Source: Chitinophaga flava
GTDB taxonomy: Bacteria > Bacteroidota > Bacteroidia > Chitinophagales > Chitinophagaceae
Length of the DNA stretch: 64,000 bases
Direction of reading: 5' to 3'
NCBI RefSeq assembly: GCF_003308995.1
Contig: NZ_QFFJ01000001.1
Coordinates: 1,612,001-1,676,000 of the forward strand
The notes under the pieces were generated by a model, which was given only the letters and a program-made list of their open reading frames with translations, was not told the DNA's origin and made no database searches. The position numbers were made by a program, and so were the translations under genes. Numbering within the stretch: position 1 is the stretch's first letter; each line of letters opens with the position of its first letter. Shown piece by piece: positions 16,564 through 24,897 of the stretch.

Positions 16564-17871
16564 TTAGCTTCTGGCAGCATCCAGTTTGTGGCCCTTGGCC
16601 CCAAACCATACTACCACTGCAAAACATACCAACGGTATGATATAAGCCATCTGAATATTGGATGCATCAGAGATGAGGCCCATCAGCGGCGGGCAGATTG
16701 CACCACCTACAATAGACATCACCAGCAGGGAAGAACCCAGTTTGGTATCTCCGCCCAGCCCTCTGATACCCAACGAGAAGATGGTCGGGAACATGATCGA
16801 CATAAAGAAAGGCACCAGCAACACAGCCCCTACAGCCACCATACCTTTGGTAGTCATCGCCAGCAATATCAGGCCCACGTTAATAGCACCATAGACGGTC
16901 AGCAGAGAAGAGGCTTTTATTTTACTCATGAGGAAGGTACCGAAGAAGCGGCCTATCATGAAGCCCAATCCTGCTACCCATCCCAGCAGATTAGCGGCTT
17001 CTCTTTCCGGTATGCCGGCTGCATATTTGGCAAAGCGGATAAAGAAGGCGTTCACGCCGATCTGTGCGCCGATATAGAAGAACTGTGTAATCACAGCTGC
17101 TACCAGGTGTTTATGTCTGAAGATACTGCCTCCGGAAGGGCTGGCATCTACGTTTTCATCTTTAGCTTCCTGCACTTCCGGCATTTTAGTGACTACAAAC
17201 ATCAGCGCCACGAGGAGTACCACCATCCCGATAATCATGTAGGGAATTTTTACGGTGCCGGCCTCTGTGCTGAGGTATTGCTGCAGCTCAACCGATGACA
17301 TGGCATTGAGCTGATCCTGTGTATGTTCTGTACCAGAGAGGATAAACCGGGCACCTAATACCGGCCCCAGTACAGCACCTACGCCGTTAAAGGACTGGGC
17401 CAGGTTGAGGCGGGTGGTGGCTGTTTCCGGACTGCCCAGTACGGTCACGTACGGATTGGCAGCTGTTTCGAGGAAAGTCAGCCCGGTGGCTATCACGAAT
17501 AAAGCGCCCAGGAAAGCAATGTATTCACGGCTGTTGGCAGCAGGAATAAACAGAAAGGCCCCTATCGCATATAAACACAAGCCGAAAATGATGCCCGTCT
17601 TGTAACCGAACTTACGCATGACAGCGCCGGCAGGCAATGCCATCAGGAAGTAGGCCGCAAATACTGCAGAATCGATGAAGGACGACTGCAGGTCTGTAAG
17701 CTGACAGGCCTTTTTCAGGTGCGGGATAAGCACCGGACTCAGGTTGTGAATTAATGCCCACAGGAAAAACAGGCTGGTAACCAATATAAACGGGAAGAGA
17801 TAACTGCCCGCTTGTTTCCCGCTGGTGGGCTTGCTGGTATAGGTGGAATTACTGACTGCGCCTCCGGCCAT
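16564..17871 (-). CDS. fucP: L-fucose:H+ symporter (MFS)
   Basis: A 435-residue inner-membrane transporter of the FucP family in the major facilitator superfamily, with about twelve hydrophobic segments. Family sequences seen are LVTSLFFLWALIHNLSPVLIPHLKK in the first helix, SSFIDSAVFAAYFLMALPAG, the loop motif MRKFGYKTGI, and FLETAANPYVTVLG. A charged central loop (about 222-240) separates the two halves. It is the last gene of a seven-gene minus-strand unit with an L-fucose dehydrogenase-like enzyme, a lactonase and a mutarotase, which supports fucose as the substrate. Closely related transporters carry other 6-deoxy sugars or glucose, so the substrate is probable, not proven. Confidence 0.9.
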   Translation of the reverse strand: MAGGAVSNSTYTSKPTSGKQAGSYLFPFILVTSLFFLWALIHNLSPVLIPHLKKACQLTDLQSSFIDSAVFAAYFLMALPAGAVMRKFGYKTGIIFGLCLYAIGAFLFIPAANSREYIAFLGALFVIATGLTFLETAANPYVTVLGSPETATTRLNLAQSFNGVGAVLGPVLGARFILSGTEHTQDQLNAMSSVELQQYLSTEAGTVKIPYMIIGMVVLLVALMFVVTKMPEVQEAKDENVDASPSGGSIFRHKHLVAAVITQFFYIGAQIGVNAFFIRFAKYAAGIPEREAANLLGWVAGLGFMIGRFFGTFLMSKIKASSLLTVYGAINVGLILLAMTTKGMVAVGAVLLVPFFMSIMFPTIFSLGIRGLGGDTKLGSSLLVMSIVGGAICPPLMGLISDASNIQMAYIIPLVCFAVVVWFGAKGHKLDAARS

Positions 17872-17928
17872 AACGAAGAGTTTAATGTTTCAGGTTAAAG
17901 TATGATGTATCAGTTGGTTGGCAAAAGC

Positions 17929-18711
17929 TTAGCTGATGGATCTGTCGAGGTGTGTGTAACCTCCGTCAACGAATAGTATTTGTCCGGTTGTATGAGAAGA
18001 ACGTGGTGACAGCAGGAATACAGTTGTATTAGCAATCTCTTCTGAAGTGGTCATCCGGTGTTCGAAAGGAATTTTTTCGGTGATGGATGCCAGTTTTTCT
18101 TTTGGATTGGGCAATGAGTTGATCCAGGTTTCGTATAATGGAGTCCATACTTCTGCCGGGATAACAGTGTTTACGCGTACGGAATATGGCAGCAGTTCTA
18201 CCGCCCATTCGCGGGTGAGTGCATTGATGGCGCCTTTGGATGCAGCATAACCGGAGGTGTTGCCCTGGCCGGTGGTGGCTACTTTGGAACCGATGTTCAC
18301 GATATTGCCTTTGGTGTTTTTAAGATAAGGCAAAGCAAAGTGAGCCAGGTTGTAATAATGTGACAGGTTGTTTTGCAGGGACTGCATAAATTTTTCGGGA
18401 CTTCCGCTTTCGAGGCCTACCCCGTCGTTGGCGCCGGCATTGTTTACCAGTCCATCGATTTTTCCGTATTTTTCAATGGTTTCAGCGATCACTTTGCGGC
18501 AGTCATCCACTTTAGACAGCTCCGCCTGAATACCGAAGGCCTGGCCACCAGCCTGGATAATAGCGTCTACTGTTTTGCTGTTGTCTGCTTCATTTCTGCC
18601 TGCAATTACAACAATTCCTCCTTCTGCAGCTACCAGTTTTGCAATACCTTCTCCAATTCCTTTGGCACCGCCGGTAACAATAATCACTTTTCCCTGTAAT
18701 CCTAAATCCAT
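17929..18711 (-). CDS. SDR oxidoreductase, probable L-fucose dehydrogenase
   Basis: A 260-residue short-chain dehydrogenase. The nucleotide-binding TGGAKGIGEGIA is at about residues 14-25, NNAGAND near 92, and the catalytic Ser-Tyr-Lys set includes Tyr-x-x-x-Lys in SGYAASKGA. It probably oxidises L-fucose to L-fucono-1,5-lactone with NAD(P)+, the first step of the non-phosphorylating route. The evidence for that substrate is its place between fucP and the lactonase gene, 18 bases after the latter. A second SDR at the head of the operon fits the later ketoacid step; the two roles could in principle be swapped. Confidence 0.85.
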   Translation of the reverse strand: MDLGLQGKVIIVTGGAKGIGEGIAKLVAAEGGIVVIAGRNEADNSKTVDAIIQAGGQAFGIQAELSKVDDCRKVIAETIEKYGKIDGLVNNAGANDGVGLESGSPEKFMQSLQNNLSHYYNLAHFALPYLKNTKGNIVNIGSKVATTGQGNTSGYAASKGAINALTREWAVELLPYSVRVNTVIPAEVWTPLYETWINSLPNPKEKLASITEKIPFEHRMTTSEEIANTTVFLLSPRSSHTTGQILFVDGGYTHLDRSIS

Positions 18712-18729
18712 ATTCGTAGGTGTTGTTAT

Positions 18730-19557
18730 TTATAGATGATAAAATGAGATAGCATTGCCTCCCATGATGTTGTTTTGTTCTGTGTCAGACAGTTTGCTGA
18801 TGTATTGGGTGATGATGTCTTTCACTTCCTTATATTCGGCTGCCAGCAGACATACGGGCCAGTCGGAGCCAAACATAAGCCTGTGAGGCCCGAAACTCTC
18901 CAGCACTACATCAAGGAAGGGCTCAAAATGTGCCGGTTTCCAATGTTGCCAGTCGGCTTCTGTTACCAGGCCACTGAGTTTGCAGTAGACATTAGGCGAT
19001 TGTGCGATACTACGCATATGGGAAGCCCATTCCTCCAGCGCGCCGGTTTTAAAATCTGGTTTGGCCACATGATCTATCACCAGGCGGTGTTCCGGAAATT
19101 TCTTTACAAAGGCAGCAGTGGCAGCTAACTGTTTCGGATATACGAGAATATCGTATGAAAATCCGAACTCGGCCAGCGCTGTGATACCGTGACAGAAAGC
19201 TTCTCCCAGCAGAAAATTAACATCCGGTTCTCCCTGTACAATATGCCGGAACCCTTTCAGTTTGGGATTGACAGCATAGGTGGCCAGTTTTTCCCTGATG
19301 TTGGAAGCACGGAGATCGGTCCACCCTACCACACCTTTGATGAACGCATGTTTACCAGCCAGGTCCAGCAGGAAAGCGGTTTCATTTTCCGACTGGTCGG
19401 CCTGTACTGCTACGCAGCCATGTACACCATTGGCAGCCAACACAGGCTTCAGGTGTTCCGGAAAAAAATCGCCCCGGATCACCTGCATGGAATCATCTAT
19501 CCACGCGTCACGAACGGGATCATACTGCCAGAAATGCTGATGTGCGTCAATAACCAT
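18730..19557 (-). CDS. Amidohydrolase-2 family, probable L-fuconolactonase
   Basis: A 275-residue TIM-barrel hydrolase of the lactonase branch. The metal-site entry VIDAHQHFW starts at residue 2, with RHIVQGEPD, LVIDHVAKPDF and MFGSDWPVCLL following. It should open L-fuconolactone to L-fuconate. I start it at 19557: an ATG 5 bases after AAGGAG opens directly into the family N-terminus. An upstream in-frame ATG at 19620 would force a long inverted repeat (19570-19634) into the coding region and add a low-complexity tail. It lies between the mutarotase and the dehydrogenase genes of the fucose operon. Confidence 0.87.
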   Translation of the reverse strand: MVIDAHQHFWQYDPVRDAWIDDSMQVIRGDFFPEHLKPVLAANGVHGCVAVQADQSENETAFLLDLAGKHAFIKGVVGWTDLRASNIREKLATYAVNPKLKGFRHIVQGEPDVNFLLGEAFCHGITALAEFGFSYDILVYPKQLAATAAFVKKFPEHRLVIDHVAKPDFKTGALEEWASHMRSIAQSPNVYCKLSGLVTEADWQHWKPAHFEPFLDVVLESFGPHRLMFGSDWPVCLLAAEYKEVKDIITQYISKLSDTEQNNIMGGNAISFYHL

Positions 19558-19569
19558 AAGCTCCTTGGG

Positions 19570-19634
19570 AGATTTTCGATTTTTTGATTCCGGGGATCGA
19601 TCATCTTTCCCCAAAATCAAAAAATCGAAAATCT
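19570..19634 (-). repeat. Long intercistronic inverted repeat in the fucose operon
   Basis: Perfect 20-bp AT-rich arms 19570-19589 and 19615-19634, with a GGGGA/TCCCC inner pair in the 25-base spacer. It falls in the gap between the mutarotase stop and the lactonase ribosome site. Without a T-run it is more likely an RNA-processing or stability hairpin than a terminator. Confidence 0.65.
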
Positions 19635-19641
19635 AAAAAAT

Positions 19642-19971
19642 CTATAATGCAAAAATTTTATCCATGATAATCCACTTCTCTCCTGGCTTTGCAATGGGCA
19701 AAGCCTGCTGGTATTTCCACATCAGCTGTTCCCATTCCTGTACTTTAGGATTGTCAGCGTCCATGGCTCCTTTGCGTTCAAAAGAGAAGGAATCGTTTAC
19801 TTCCATGATCATAAACAGGCGGTTACCGGCACGGTAAATTTCCATGTTTTCGATACCGCTGTCGGTGATGCTTTTTTTGATTTCCGGCCATACGTCGCGG
19901 TGATAGTTTTCATATTCGGCTATCAGCTGCGGCTCGTTTACCAGATCCAGTGCCAGGCAATAACGTTTCAT
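19642..19971 (-). CDS. RhaM/YiiL-type 6-deoxyhexose mutarotase
   Basis: A 109-residue protein of the L-rhamnose mutarotase family, a small ferredoxin-like fold that interconverts anomers of 6-deoxy sugars. Family residues seen are YENYHRDVWPEIKKSI with the catalytic His, NMEIYRAGNRLFMIMEV, and KVQEWEQLMWKYQQALP. In this operon its likely job is to supply the fucose anomer used by the dehydrogenase, so L-fucose mutarotase is the better functional guess, although the family is named after rhamnose. The gene starts 6 bases after the FAH-family gene stop. Confidence 0.88.
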   Translation of the reverse strand: MKRYCLALDLVNEPQLIAEYENYHRDVWPEIKKSITDSGIENMEIYRAGNRLFMIMEVNDSFSFERKGAMDADNPKVQEWEQLMWKYQQALPIAKPGEKWIIMDKIFAL

Positions 19972-19977
19972 ATATTG

Positions 19978-20829
19978 TTATTTATAGGCTACGGCTGTTT
20001 GTTTGGAAGTACCCAGGCCATCGATGCCCAGTTCTACCACGTCACCTGGTTTCAGGTATACCTGTGGATTCATGCCCAGGCCTACACCTGCCGGTGTTCC
20101 GGTGGAGATGATATCACCCGGGAGCAGTGTCATAAACTGGCTGAGGTAGGATACGATGAAGGGTACGTTAAAGATGAAGTTGGAGGTGTTACCATCCTGC
20201 ATTTTTTTACCGTTAACGGTGAGCCATAAACGCAGATTGTTCACATCTTTTATTTCATCTTTGGTAGCCAGCCATGGGCCTAAAGGAGCGAAGGTATCGC
20301 AGCTTTTTCCTTTTACCCACTGACCGTTTCTTTCAATCTGGAAAGCGCGTTCACTATAATCGTTGTGCAGGCAGTAACCGGCTACATAGTCCAGTGCATC
20401 TTTCTCTTCCACATAAGTGGCTTTTTTACCGATCACAACGGCCAGTTCTACTTCCCAGTCTGTTTTTTCGCTGTTACGCGGAATCACCAGGTTGTCGTTA
20501 GGACCTACGAGTGCGGTAGTACTTTTAAAGAACACGATTGGTTCAGTAGGTATCGGGGCGTTTGTTTCGCGGGCATGGTCGGCATAGTTGAGGCCGATGC
20601 AAACGATTTTGGATGGACGTTGCAGCGGAGCGCCCAGACGGGTACCTTCCGGTACCTTAGGGCAGGAAGCACCGTGCTGTGCCCACCATTGGGACAAACG
20701 TTCCAGCCCATTGGCGGCCAGGAATTGTTCGCCAAAATCTTCTCCAAAAGCACTTACATCAAACATACCTGCTTCTGTAACAACGCCCGGTTTTTCTTCA
20801 CCCGGTAAACCAAACCTGATCAGTTTCAT
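19978..20829 (-). CDS. FAH-family hydrolase, probable 2,4-diketo-3-deoxy-L-fuconate hydrolase
   Basis: A 283-residue fumarylacetoacetate-hydrolase-fold enzyme. Seen are CIGLNYADHARETN (about 77-90), EPIVFFKSTTALVGP, the metal-site stretch SEKTDWEVELAVVIG, DYSERAFQ and the C-terminal GDIISTGTPAGVGLG. In the known non-phosphorylating fucose route this family splits 2,4-diketo-3-deoxy-L-fuconate into pyruvate and L-lactate. The neighbouring genes fit that role. The family also contains other diketo-acid hydrolases and decarboxylases, so the substrate is an inference from context. Confidence 0.85.
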   Translation of the reverse strand: MKLIRFGLPGEEKPGVVTEAGMFDVSAFGEDFGEQFLAANGLERLSQWWAQHGASCPKVPEGTRLGAPLQRPSKIVCIGLNYADHARETNAPIPTEPIVFFKSTTALVGPNDNLVIPRNSEKTDWEVELAVVIGKKATYVEEKDALDYVAGYCLHNDYSERAFQIERNGQWVKGKSCDTFAPLGPWLATKDEIKDVNNLRLWLTVNGKKMQDGNTSNFIFNVPFIVSYLSQFMTLLPGDIISTGTPAGVGLGMNPQVYLKPGDVVELGIDGLGTSKQTAVAYK

Positions 20830-20853
20830 TGCAATATTTTTTATTGTTATCCT

Positions 20854-21612
20854 TTAGTCTTTCTTGATTTCTTTTAATGTCACCACTTGTAAGCGGCCAT
20901 TTTGCACATGCAGGTCGATGAACGGTTCTGCCTTACCATCTTTGGCCAGAGAAAAGTACACATGGTCTGCCTCTGAAGTTTGCTGGATAGTAGGCTGATA
21001 ACCCTGCGGCACCGCGATGAACATGCTTTTGCGGACACCACCAAATTCCACATACAGTTCTACACTGTCGGGGGAATTATCAGGCCTGATCTCTGCGATA
21101 AAGTCGGCGATGATTTTTCCGGACTGCAGGTTTTTACTGTATTTTTTCACCTGTTCAGCACTGGCTGTTACTTTACCCAGACCCATGGTATTCTCCATGT
21201 ATTTCCAGATACGTTCCGGCGGAGCAGTGGCCCACAGGACCTTTGGATTACCGGCATCATCGAGGCTGGCATGATAATACCTGACAGCGTGGTTGGCTTT
21301 AAGCACACCTATATAACAACTGTTAGGCTCATCCCACAACACTTTATACACTTCCGCGTCGGGAGCATCTTTTAACACTACCTGTTCAAACTTCTTCTCC
21401 TTTGTCAGACCTTTTACCTGAAACTTAATATTGATCTCCTGCGTGTCTTTGTCCTTACCGGAAATTTCCACTGCTACAGTGCCTGCCGGGGTGGCAGGTA
21501 CCAGCGCGGAGTCCGCGGTATTGTTCTTTTCTTGTTTGGTTCCTCCCTGGTTACAGGCGGTGAAGGCTACAACTGCCAGCAGCACCGGCCATGCACGAAA
21601 ATGTTGCATCAT
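20854..21612 (-). CDS. Unrecognised lipoprotein in the fucose operon
   Basis: About 252 residues. I start at the double ATG at 21612, which opens directly into a lipoprotein signal (VLLAVVAFTAC); a further ATG at 21678 would add an unusual 22-residue leader. After a Ser/Thr/Asn-rich linker there is a beta-rich region with KVLWDEPNSCYIGVLKANHAVRYYH and PPERIWKYMENTMGLGKV. I do not recognise the family. The gene lies between the first SDR and the FAH-family hydrolase, so it is co-transcribed with sugar-acid catabolism. It may bind or sense an extracellular glycan product, but nothing in the sequence proves this. Confidence 0.75.
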   Translation of the reverse strand: MMQHFRAWPVLLAVVAFTACNQGGTKQEKNNTADSALVPATPAGTVAVEISGKDKDTQEINIKFQVKGLTKEKKFEQVVLKDAPDAEVYKVLWDEPNSCYIGVLKANHAVRYYHASLDDAGNPKVLWATAPPERIWKYMENTMGLGKVTASAEQVKKYSKNLQSGKIIADFIAEIRPDNSPDSVELYVEFGGVRKSMFIAVPQGYQPTIQQTSEADHVYFSLAKDGKAEPFIDLHVQNGRLQVVTLKEIKKD

Positions 21613-21687
21613 GGTGATTAATGATTGATGAATGAATTGTTGAAAATTAGATAATAACCCTAAAAATACATTCATCACATTAATAAA

Positions 21688-22470
21688 TTAATTATTTAGG
21701 CGGATAAAGCCTCCGTCGATCGGATAATCGCATCCGGTAATAAAACCAGCTTCATCGGAGCAGAGATAGAGCGCCAGATGGCCTACTTCTGCCGGTTTAG
21801 CCATACGGCCTATCGGTTGTGTTTTACTGAGTTTATCAAACATCTCAACTTCTTTGCCGGGATAGTTTTTAGCGATGAAACCATCTACAAACGGTGTATG
21901 TACCCTGGCAGGGGATACGCAGTTGCAGCGGATGTTGCTGTTGAGATAATCTTTTGCCACAGAGAGGGTCATGGTGAGCACCGCACCTTTACTCATGGAG
22001 TAGGCCAGCCTATCGGGGATACCTACGCTGGAAGCGATAGAAGCGATATTGAGGATCACGCCGCCGCCCTGCTCTTTCATTTGTTTGATAACAGCATACA
22101 TACAGTTATAGGAACCTTTCACATTCACCTGGTATACCCGGTCAAAGTCCTGTTCAGTAGTGTTTTCCAGGTTACCTACATGTGCAATACCGGCACAGTT
22201 AACGAGGATATCCAGTTTTCCGGCTGTCTGCACTATTTTGTCCATCACACCGATCACCGCAGCCTGATCGGCCACGTTGCAGGCATGTACCTGCGCCTGT
22301 CCGCCGGCGGCCTTGATTTCTTCTGCCGTGGTCCTGCCTCCATCTTCATTCAGCTCAATAATGTGCACTTGTGCACCCTGGGCACCAAAGCATTTCGCAA
22401 TTGCCTGTCCTATGCCGCTACCACCTCCGGTAATAACCGCCACTTTGTGATCTAATCTGAACAGCTCCAT
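21688..22470 (-). CDS. SDR oxidoreductase, probable 2-keto-3-deoxy-L-fuconate dehydrogenase
   Basis: A 260-residue short-chain dehydrogenase, the first gene of the fucose operon. TGGGSGIGQAIAKCFG is at about residues 14-29, VNCAGIAHVG near 88, and Tyr-x-x-x-Lys in AYSMSKGAVL. The C-terminal ITGCDYPIDGGFIRLNN is typical. By context it would oxidise 2-keto-3-deoxy-L-fuconate to the 2,4-diketo acid that the FAH-family enzyme then cleaves. A 22-bp palindrome lies 18 bases before its start. Which of the two SDRs takes which step is an inference. Confidence 0.82.
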   Translation of the reverse strand: MELFRLDHKVAVITGGGSGIGQAIAKCFGAQGAQVHIIELNEDGGRTTAEEIKAAGGQAQVHACNVADQAAVIGVMDKIVQTAGKLDILVNCAGIAHVGNLENTTEQDFDRVYQVNVKGSYNCMYAVIKQMKEQGGGVILNIASIASSVGIPDRLAYSMSKGAVLTMTLSVAKDYLNSNIRCNCVSPARVHTPFVDGFIAKNYPGKEVEMFDKLSKTQPIGRMAKPAEVGHLALYLCSDEAGFITGCDYPIDGGFIRLNN

Positions 22471-22488
22471 ATTAAAAATATTTAAGGG

Positions 22489-22510
22489 TTCTAAAATACC
22501 TATTTTAGAA
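22489..22510. promoter_or_regulatory. Candidate operator of the fucose operon
   Basis: Perfect 10-bp arms TTCTAAAATA (22489-22498) and TATTTTAGAA (22501-22510) around a CC centre, 18 bases upstream of the first operon gene and 79 bases upstream of the divergent dipeptidase gene. The symmetry suits a dimeric repressor. No regulator gene lies next to it. Confidence 0.6.
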
Positions 22511-22589
22511 AGTGGATTACAATCTTATTTTCACTGTATTTCATACTTTCTTGCCTAATTTTCGCAAAATTCAATAAATTCCGGAGTAA

Positions 22590-23297
22590 ATGAATCAATT
22601 TTTTCTATTCAGGACCATGAGAATGTTATTATTATCCGCCTTGTGCGGTACCCTGATCCAGGTGGCTGTAGCCCAGCAGGTCACCCCTAACAAGTACGGG
22701 CTGCTGGTAGTAGGCACCACTGCGCAGTATGAGCAACTGATAAAAAAAGACCGCAGCCAGGAACTGGTAGACCTGGAACACTTTATTCCACATATCCGTA
22801 AAGATGTACGATATGCCACTACCAACAACTTCACCCATCAGCAATTATATAAGAATACAAAAATTTACCTGCGGCGGCCAGCAGCAGAGAAACTGAAGGC
22901 TGTACAGGAAGCGCTGAATAAAAAAGGATATACCCTGCTGATATATGATGCTTATCGTCCTTACCGTGTTACAGAGGAGATGTTTAAGATAGTGCCCAAC
23001 GACCTGTATGCGGCCGATCCGCGCAAAGGTTCGGGGCATAACCGGGGTGTGGCCGTAGACCTGTCGATGGCCGACCTTAAAACAGGAAAGCCCGTGGCCA
23101 TGCCTACGGACTTTGATGATTTTACCAAAAAGGCGCATGAAAACTATGTGCCTGCCGACCCTATCGTGGCTGCCAACCGCAAACTGCTGCGTGACACGAT
23201 GAAACAACACGGTTTTAAGGGCTCCAGCACCGAATGGTGGCATTTTTACCTGCCAGACTACAAGAAGTATCCGCTGATGGACATCTTCTTTCAATAA
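22590..23297 (+). CDS. D-Ala-D-Ala dipeptidase, VanX/DdpX type (peptidase M15D)
   Basis: A 235-residue exported zinc dipeptidase. The signal peptide spans about residues 1-28 and ends in AVAQQ. Zinc ligands His150 and Asp157 lie in SGHNRGVAVDLSM and His218 in STEWWHF, with catalytic Glu215. The substrate Arg lies in IYDAYRPYRV. Family members cut D-Ala-D-Ala released from peptidoglycan. No vancomycin-resistance partners (VanA or VanH type) are present, so recycling of wall dipeptide in the periplasm is more likely than resistance. GGAG lies just before the ATG at 22590; an ATG at 22617 is an alternative start that keeps the signal peptide. Confidence 0.92.
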   Translation: MNQFFLFRTMRMLLLSALCGTLIQVAVAQQVTPNKYGLLVVGTTAQYEQLIKKDRSQELVDLEHFIPHIRKDVRYATTNNFTHQQLYKNTKIYLRRPAAEKLKAVQEALNKKGYTLLIYDAYRPYRVTEEMFKIVPNDLYAADPRKGSGHNRGVAVDLSMADLKTGKPVAMPTDFDDFTKKAHENYVPADPIVAANRKLLRDTMKQHGFKGSSTEWWHFYLPDYKKYPLMDIFFQ

Positions 23298-23310
23298 CGT
23301 TCTATAAAAA

Positions 23311-23345
23311 AACGGAGTTGCCGGGCATATGCCCGCAACTCCGTT
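23311..23345. terminator. Two-way terminator between the dipeptidase gene and leuA
   Basis: AACGGAGTTGC (23311-23321) pairs with GCAACTCCGTT (23335-23345), with an inner GGGCAT/ATGCCC stem. A-runs precede it and a short T-rich stretch follows, so it can serve both convergent genes. Confidence 0.8.
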
Positions 23346-23365
23346 ACTCTTTTCATTGGCAATAG

Positions 23366-24871
23366 TTAGTATATCTTGTTGAGAGCATCTACATAAGCAT
23401 GAACAGAAGCGTTCACGATATCGGTAGAATAGCCGAAGCCGTAGAATGCCTGTCCTTTATGTTTTACCCGCATATTCACCTTGCTGATATCTTCACTGCC
23501 ACCGTGCATCGCCTGGATACTGAATTCATCCAGTTCGATTTCATCTTTGATGATGGCGTGGATAGCGTTGATGGTAGCGTTTACAGGGCCGTTGCCGGCA
23601 GCGCTGGCTTCACGGTCTTCTCCGTTGATACGCAGTTTAACAGTAGCCATCGGGCGCAGCGGATCACCGCATACCACCTGTAACAGCGTTACTTTAATCG
23701 CTTTATCGTCGTAATTTTTGTTATCGCCATCGCCCATCAGTTGCAGCAGGTCTGCATCGCTGATTTCCTTTTTGTTGTCGGCCATTTCCAGGAAGCGCTG
23801 GTATACTTCGTCCAGGTTGATTTTATCCATTTTATAGCCCAGTCTTTCCAGATGGTGTTTCAGGGCGTGACGGCCGCTGCGGGCGGTGAGGATAATGGAG
23901 TTGGAGTTGATACCTACATCTTCCGGATTCAGGATTTCGTAGTTTTCGCGGTGTTTCAGCACGCCGTCCTGGTGGATACCGGAGCTGTGTGCAAAAGCGT
24001 TGCGGCCTACGATGGCTTTATTGGGCTGTACCGGCATACGCATCATTTTCTCTACCAGCGTACTGATTTCGTAGATGCCTTTGGAGTTGATGTTGGTATG
24101 ATAACCCAGGCCATGGTGTGTTTTCAGGATCATGGCCACTTCTTCGAGGGAAGTGTTACCGGCGCGTTCACCGATACCGTTGATAGTACATTCCACTTGT
24201 CTGGCGCCGTTGATCACACCGGCGATGGTGTTGGCAGTAGCCAGCCCCAGGTCGTTGTGACAGTGAACGGAGATGATGGCTTTATCGATATTGGATACGT
24301 GATCTACCAGGTATTTGATTTTGGCACCGTACTGGTCGGGCAGACAGTAACCGTTGGTATCGGGGATATTCACGGTGGTAGCGCCTGCAGCGATCACGGC
24401 TTCGATCATCTGGGCCAGGTAAGCATTGTCGGCGCGGCCTGCATCTTCTGCAAAAAATTCCACATCGTCCGTAAAATTACGGGCATATTTCACGGCTGCT
24501 ACGGCACGTTCCAGGATCTGTTCGCGGGTGCTGTTGAACTTGTACTTGATGTGCATGTCCGACGAGCCGATACCGGTATGGATACGTTTACGTTTGGCGA
24601 AGCGGAGCGCTTCAGCGGCAGCGTCGATGTCTGTCGTGTTGGCGCGGGTCAGTGCGCAGATCACCGGTTCAGTAACGGCTTTGGAGATCTCCACTACGCT
24701 TTGAAAATCGCCGGGGCTAGAAATAGGGAAGCCGGCTTCGATGATATCTACACCCAGCGCTTCCAGTTTTTTTGCTACAATAATTTTTTCTACAGTAGTC
24801 AGCTGGCAACCAGGGACCTGTTCGCCATCGCGCAAGGTGGTATCAAAGACGTATACACGATTTTTATCCAT
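23366..24871 (-). CDS. leuA: 2-isopropylmalate synthase
   Basis: Condenses acetyl-CoA with 2-oxoisovalerate to 2-isopropylmalate, the committed step of leucine synthesis. The 501-residue length matches bacterial LeuA. The catalytic HMGL-like barrel is seen in VFDTTLRDGEQVPGCQL (about 8-24), SVHCHNDLGLATAN (metal-binding His-x-His) and NGIGERAGNTSLEEV. The C-terminal leucine-binding regulatory domain is present (about 370-501; VTLLQVVCGDPLRPMATVKL). It is the last gene of leuC-methyltransferase-leuD-leuB-leuA, 26 bases after leuB. Confidence 0.97.
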   Translation of the reverse strand: MDKNRVYVFDTTLRDGEQVPGCQLTTVEKIIVAKKLEALGVDIIEAGFPISSPGDFQSVVEISKAVTEPVICALTRANTTDIDAAAEALRFAKRKRIHTGIGSSDMHIKYKFNSTREQILERAVAAVKYARNFTDDVEFFAEDAGRADNAYLAQMIEAVIAAGATTVNIPDTNGYCLPDQYGAKIKYLVDHVSNIDKAIISVHCHNDLGLATANTIAGVINGARQVECTINGIGERAGNTSLEEVAMILKTHHGLGYHTNINSKGIYEISTLVEKMMRMPVQPNKAIVGRNAFAHSSGIHQDGVLKHRENYEILNPEDVGINSNSIILTARSGRHALKHHLERLGYKMDKINLDEVYQRFLEMADNKKEISDADLLQLMGDGDNKNYDDKAIKVTLLQVVCGDPLRPMATVKLRINGEDREASAAGNGPVNATINAIHAIIKDEIELDEFSIQAMHGGSEDISKVNMRVKHKGQAFYGFGYSTDIVNASVHAYVDALNKIY

Positions 24872-24897
24872 GATAATGAAATATTTTCAATGAAGAA

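Noticed and set aside
22590..23297. Vancomycin-resistance locus based on the VanX-type gene
   Set aside because: No VanA/B-type ligase, VanH or VanRS genes are near; wall-peptide recycling is the simpler reading.
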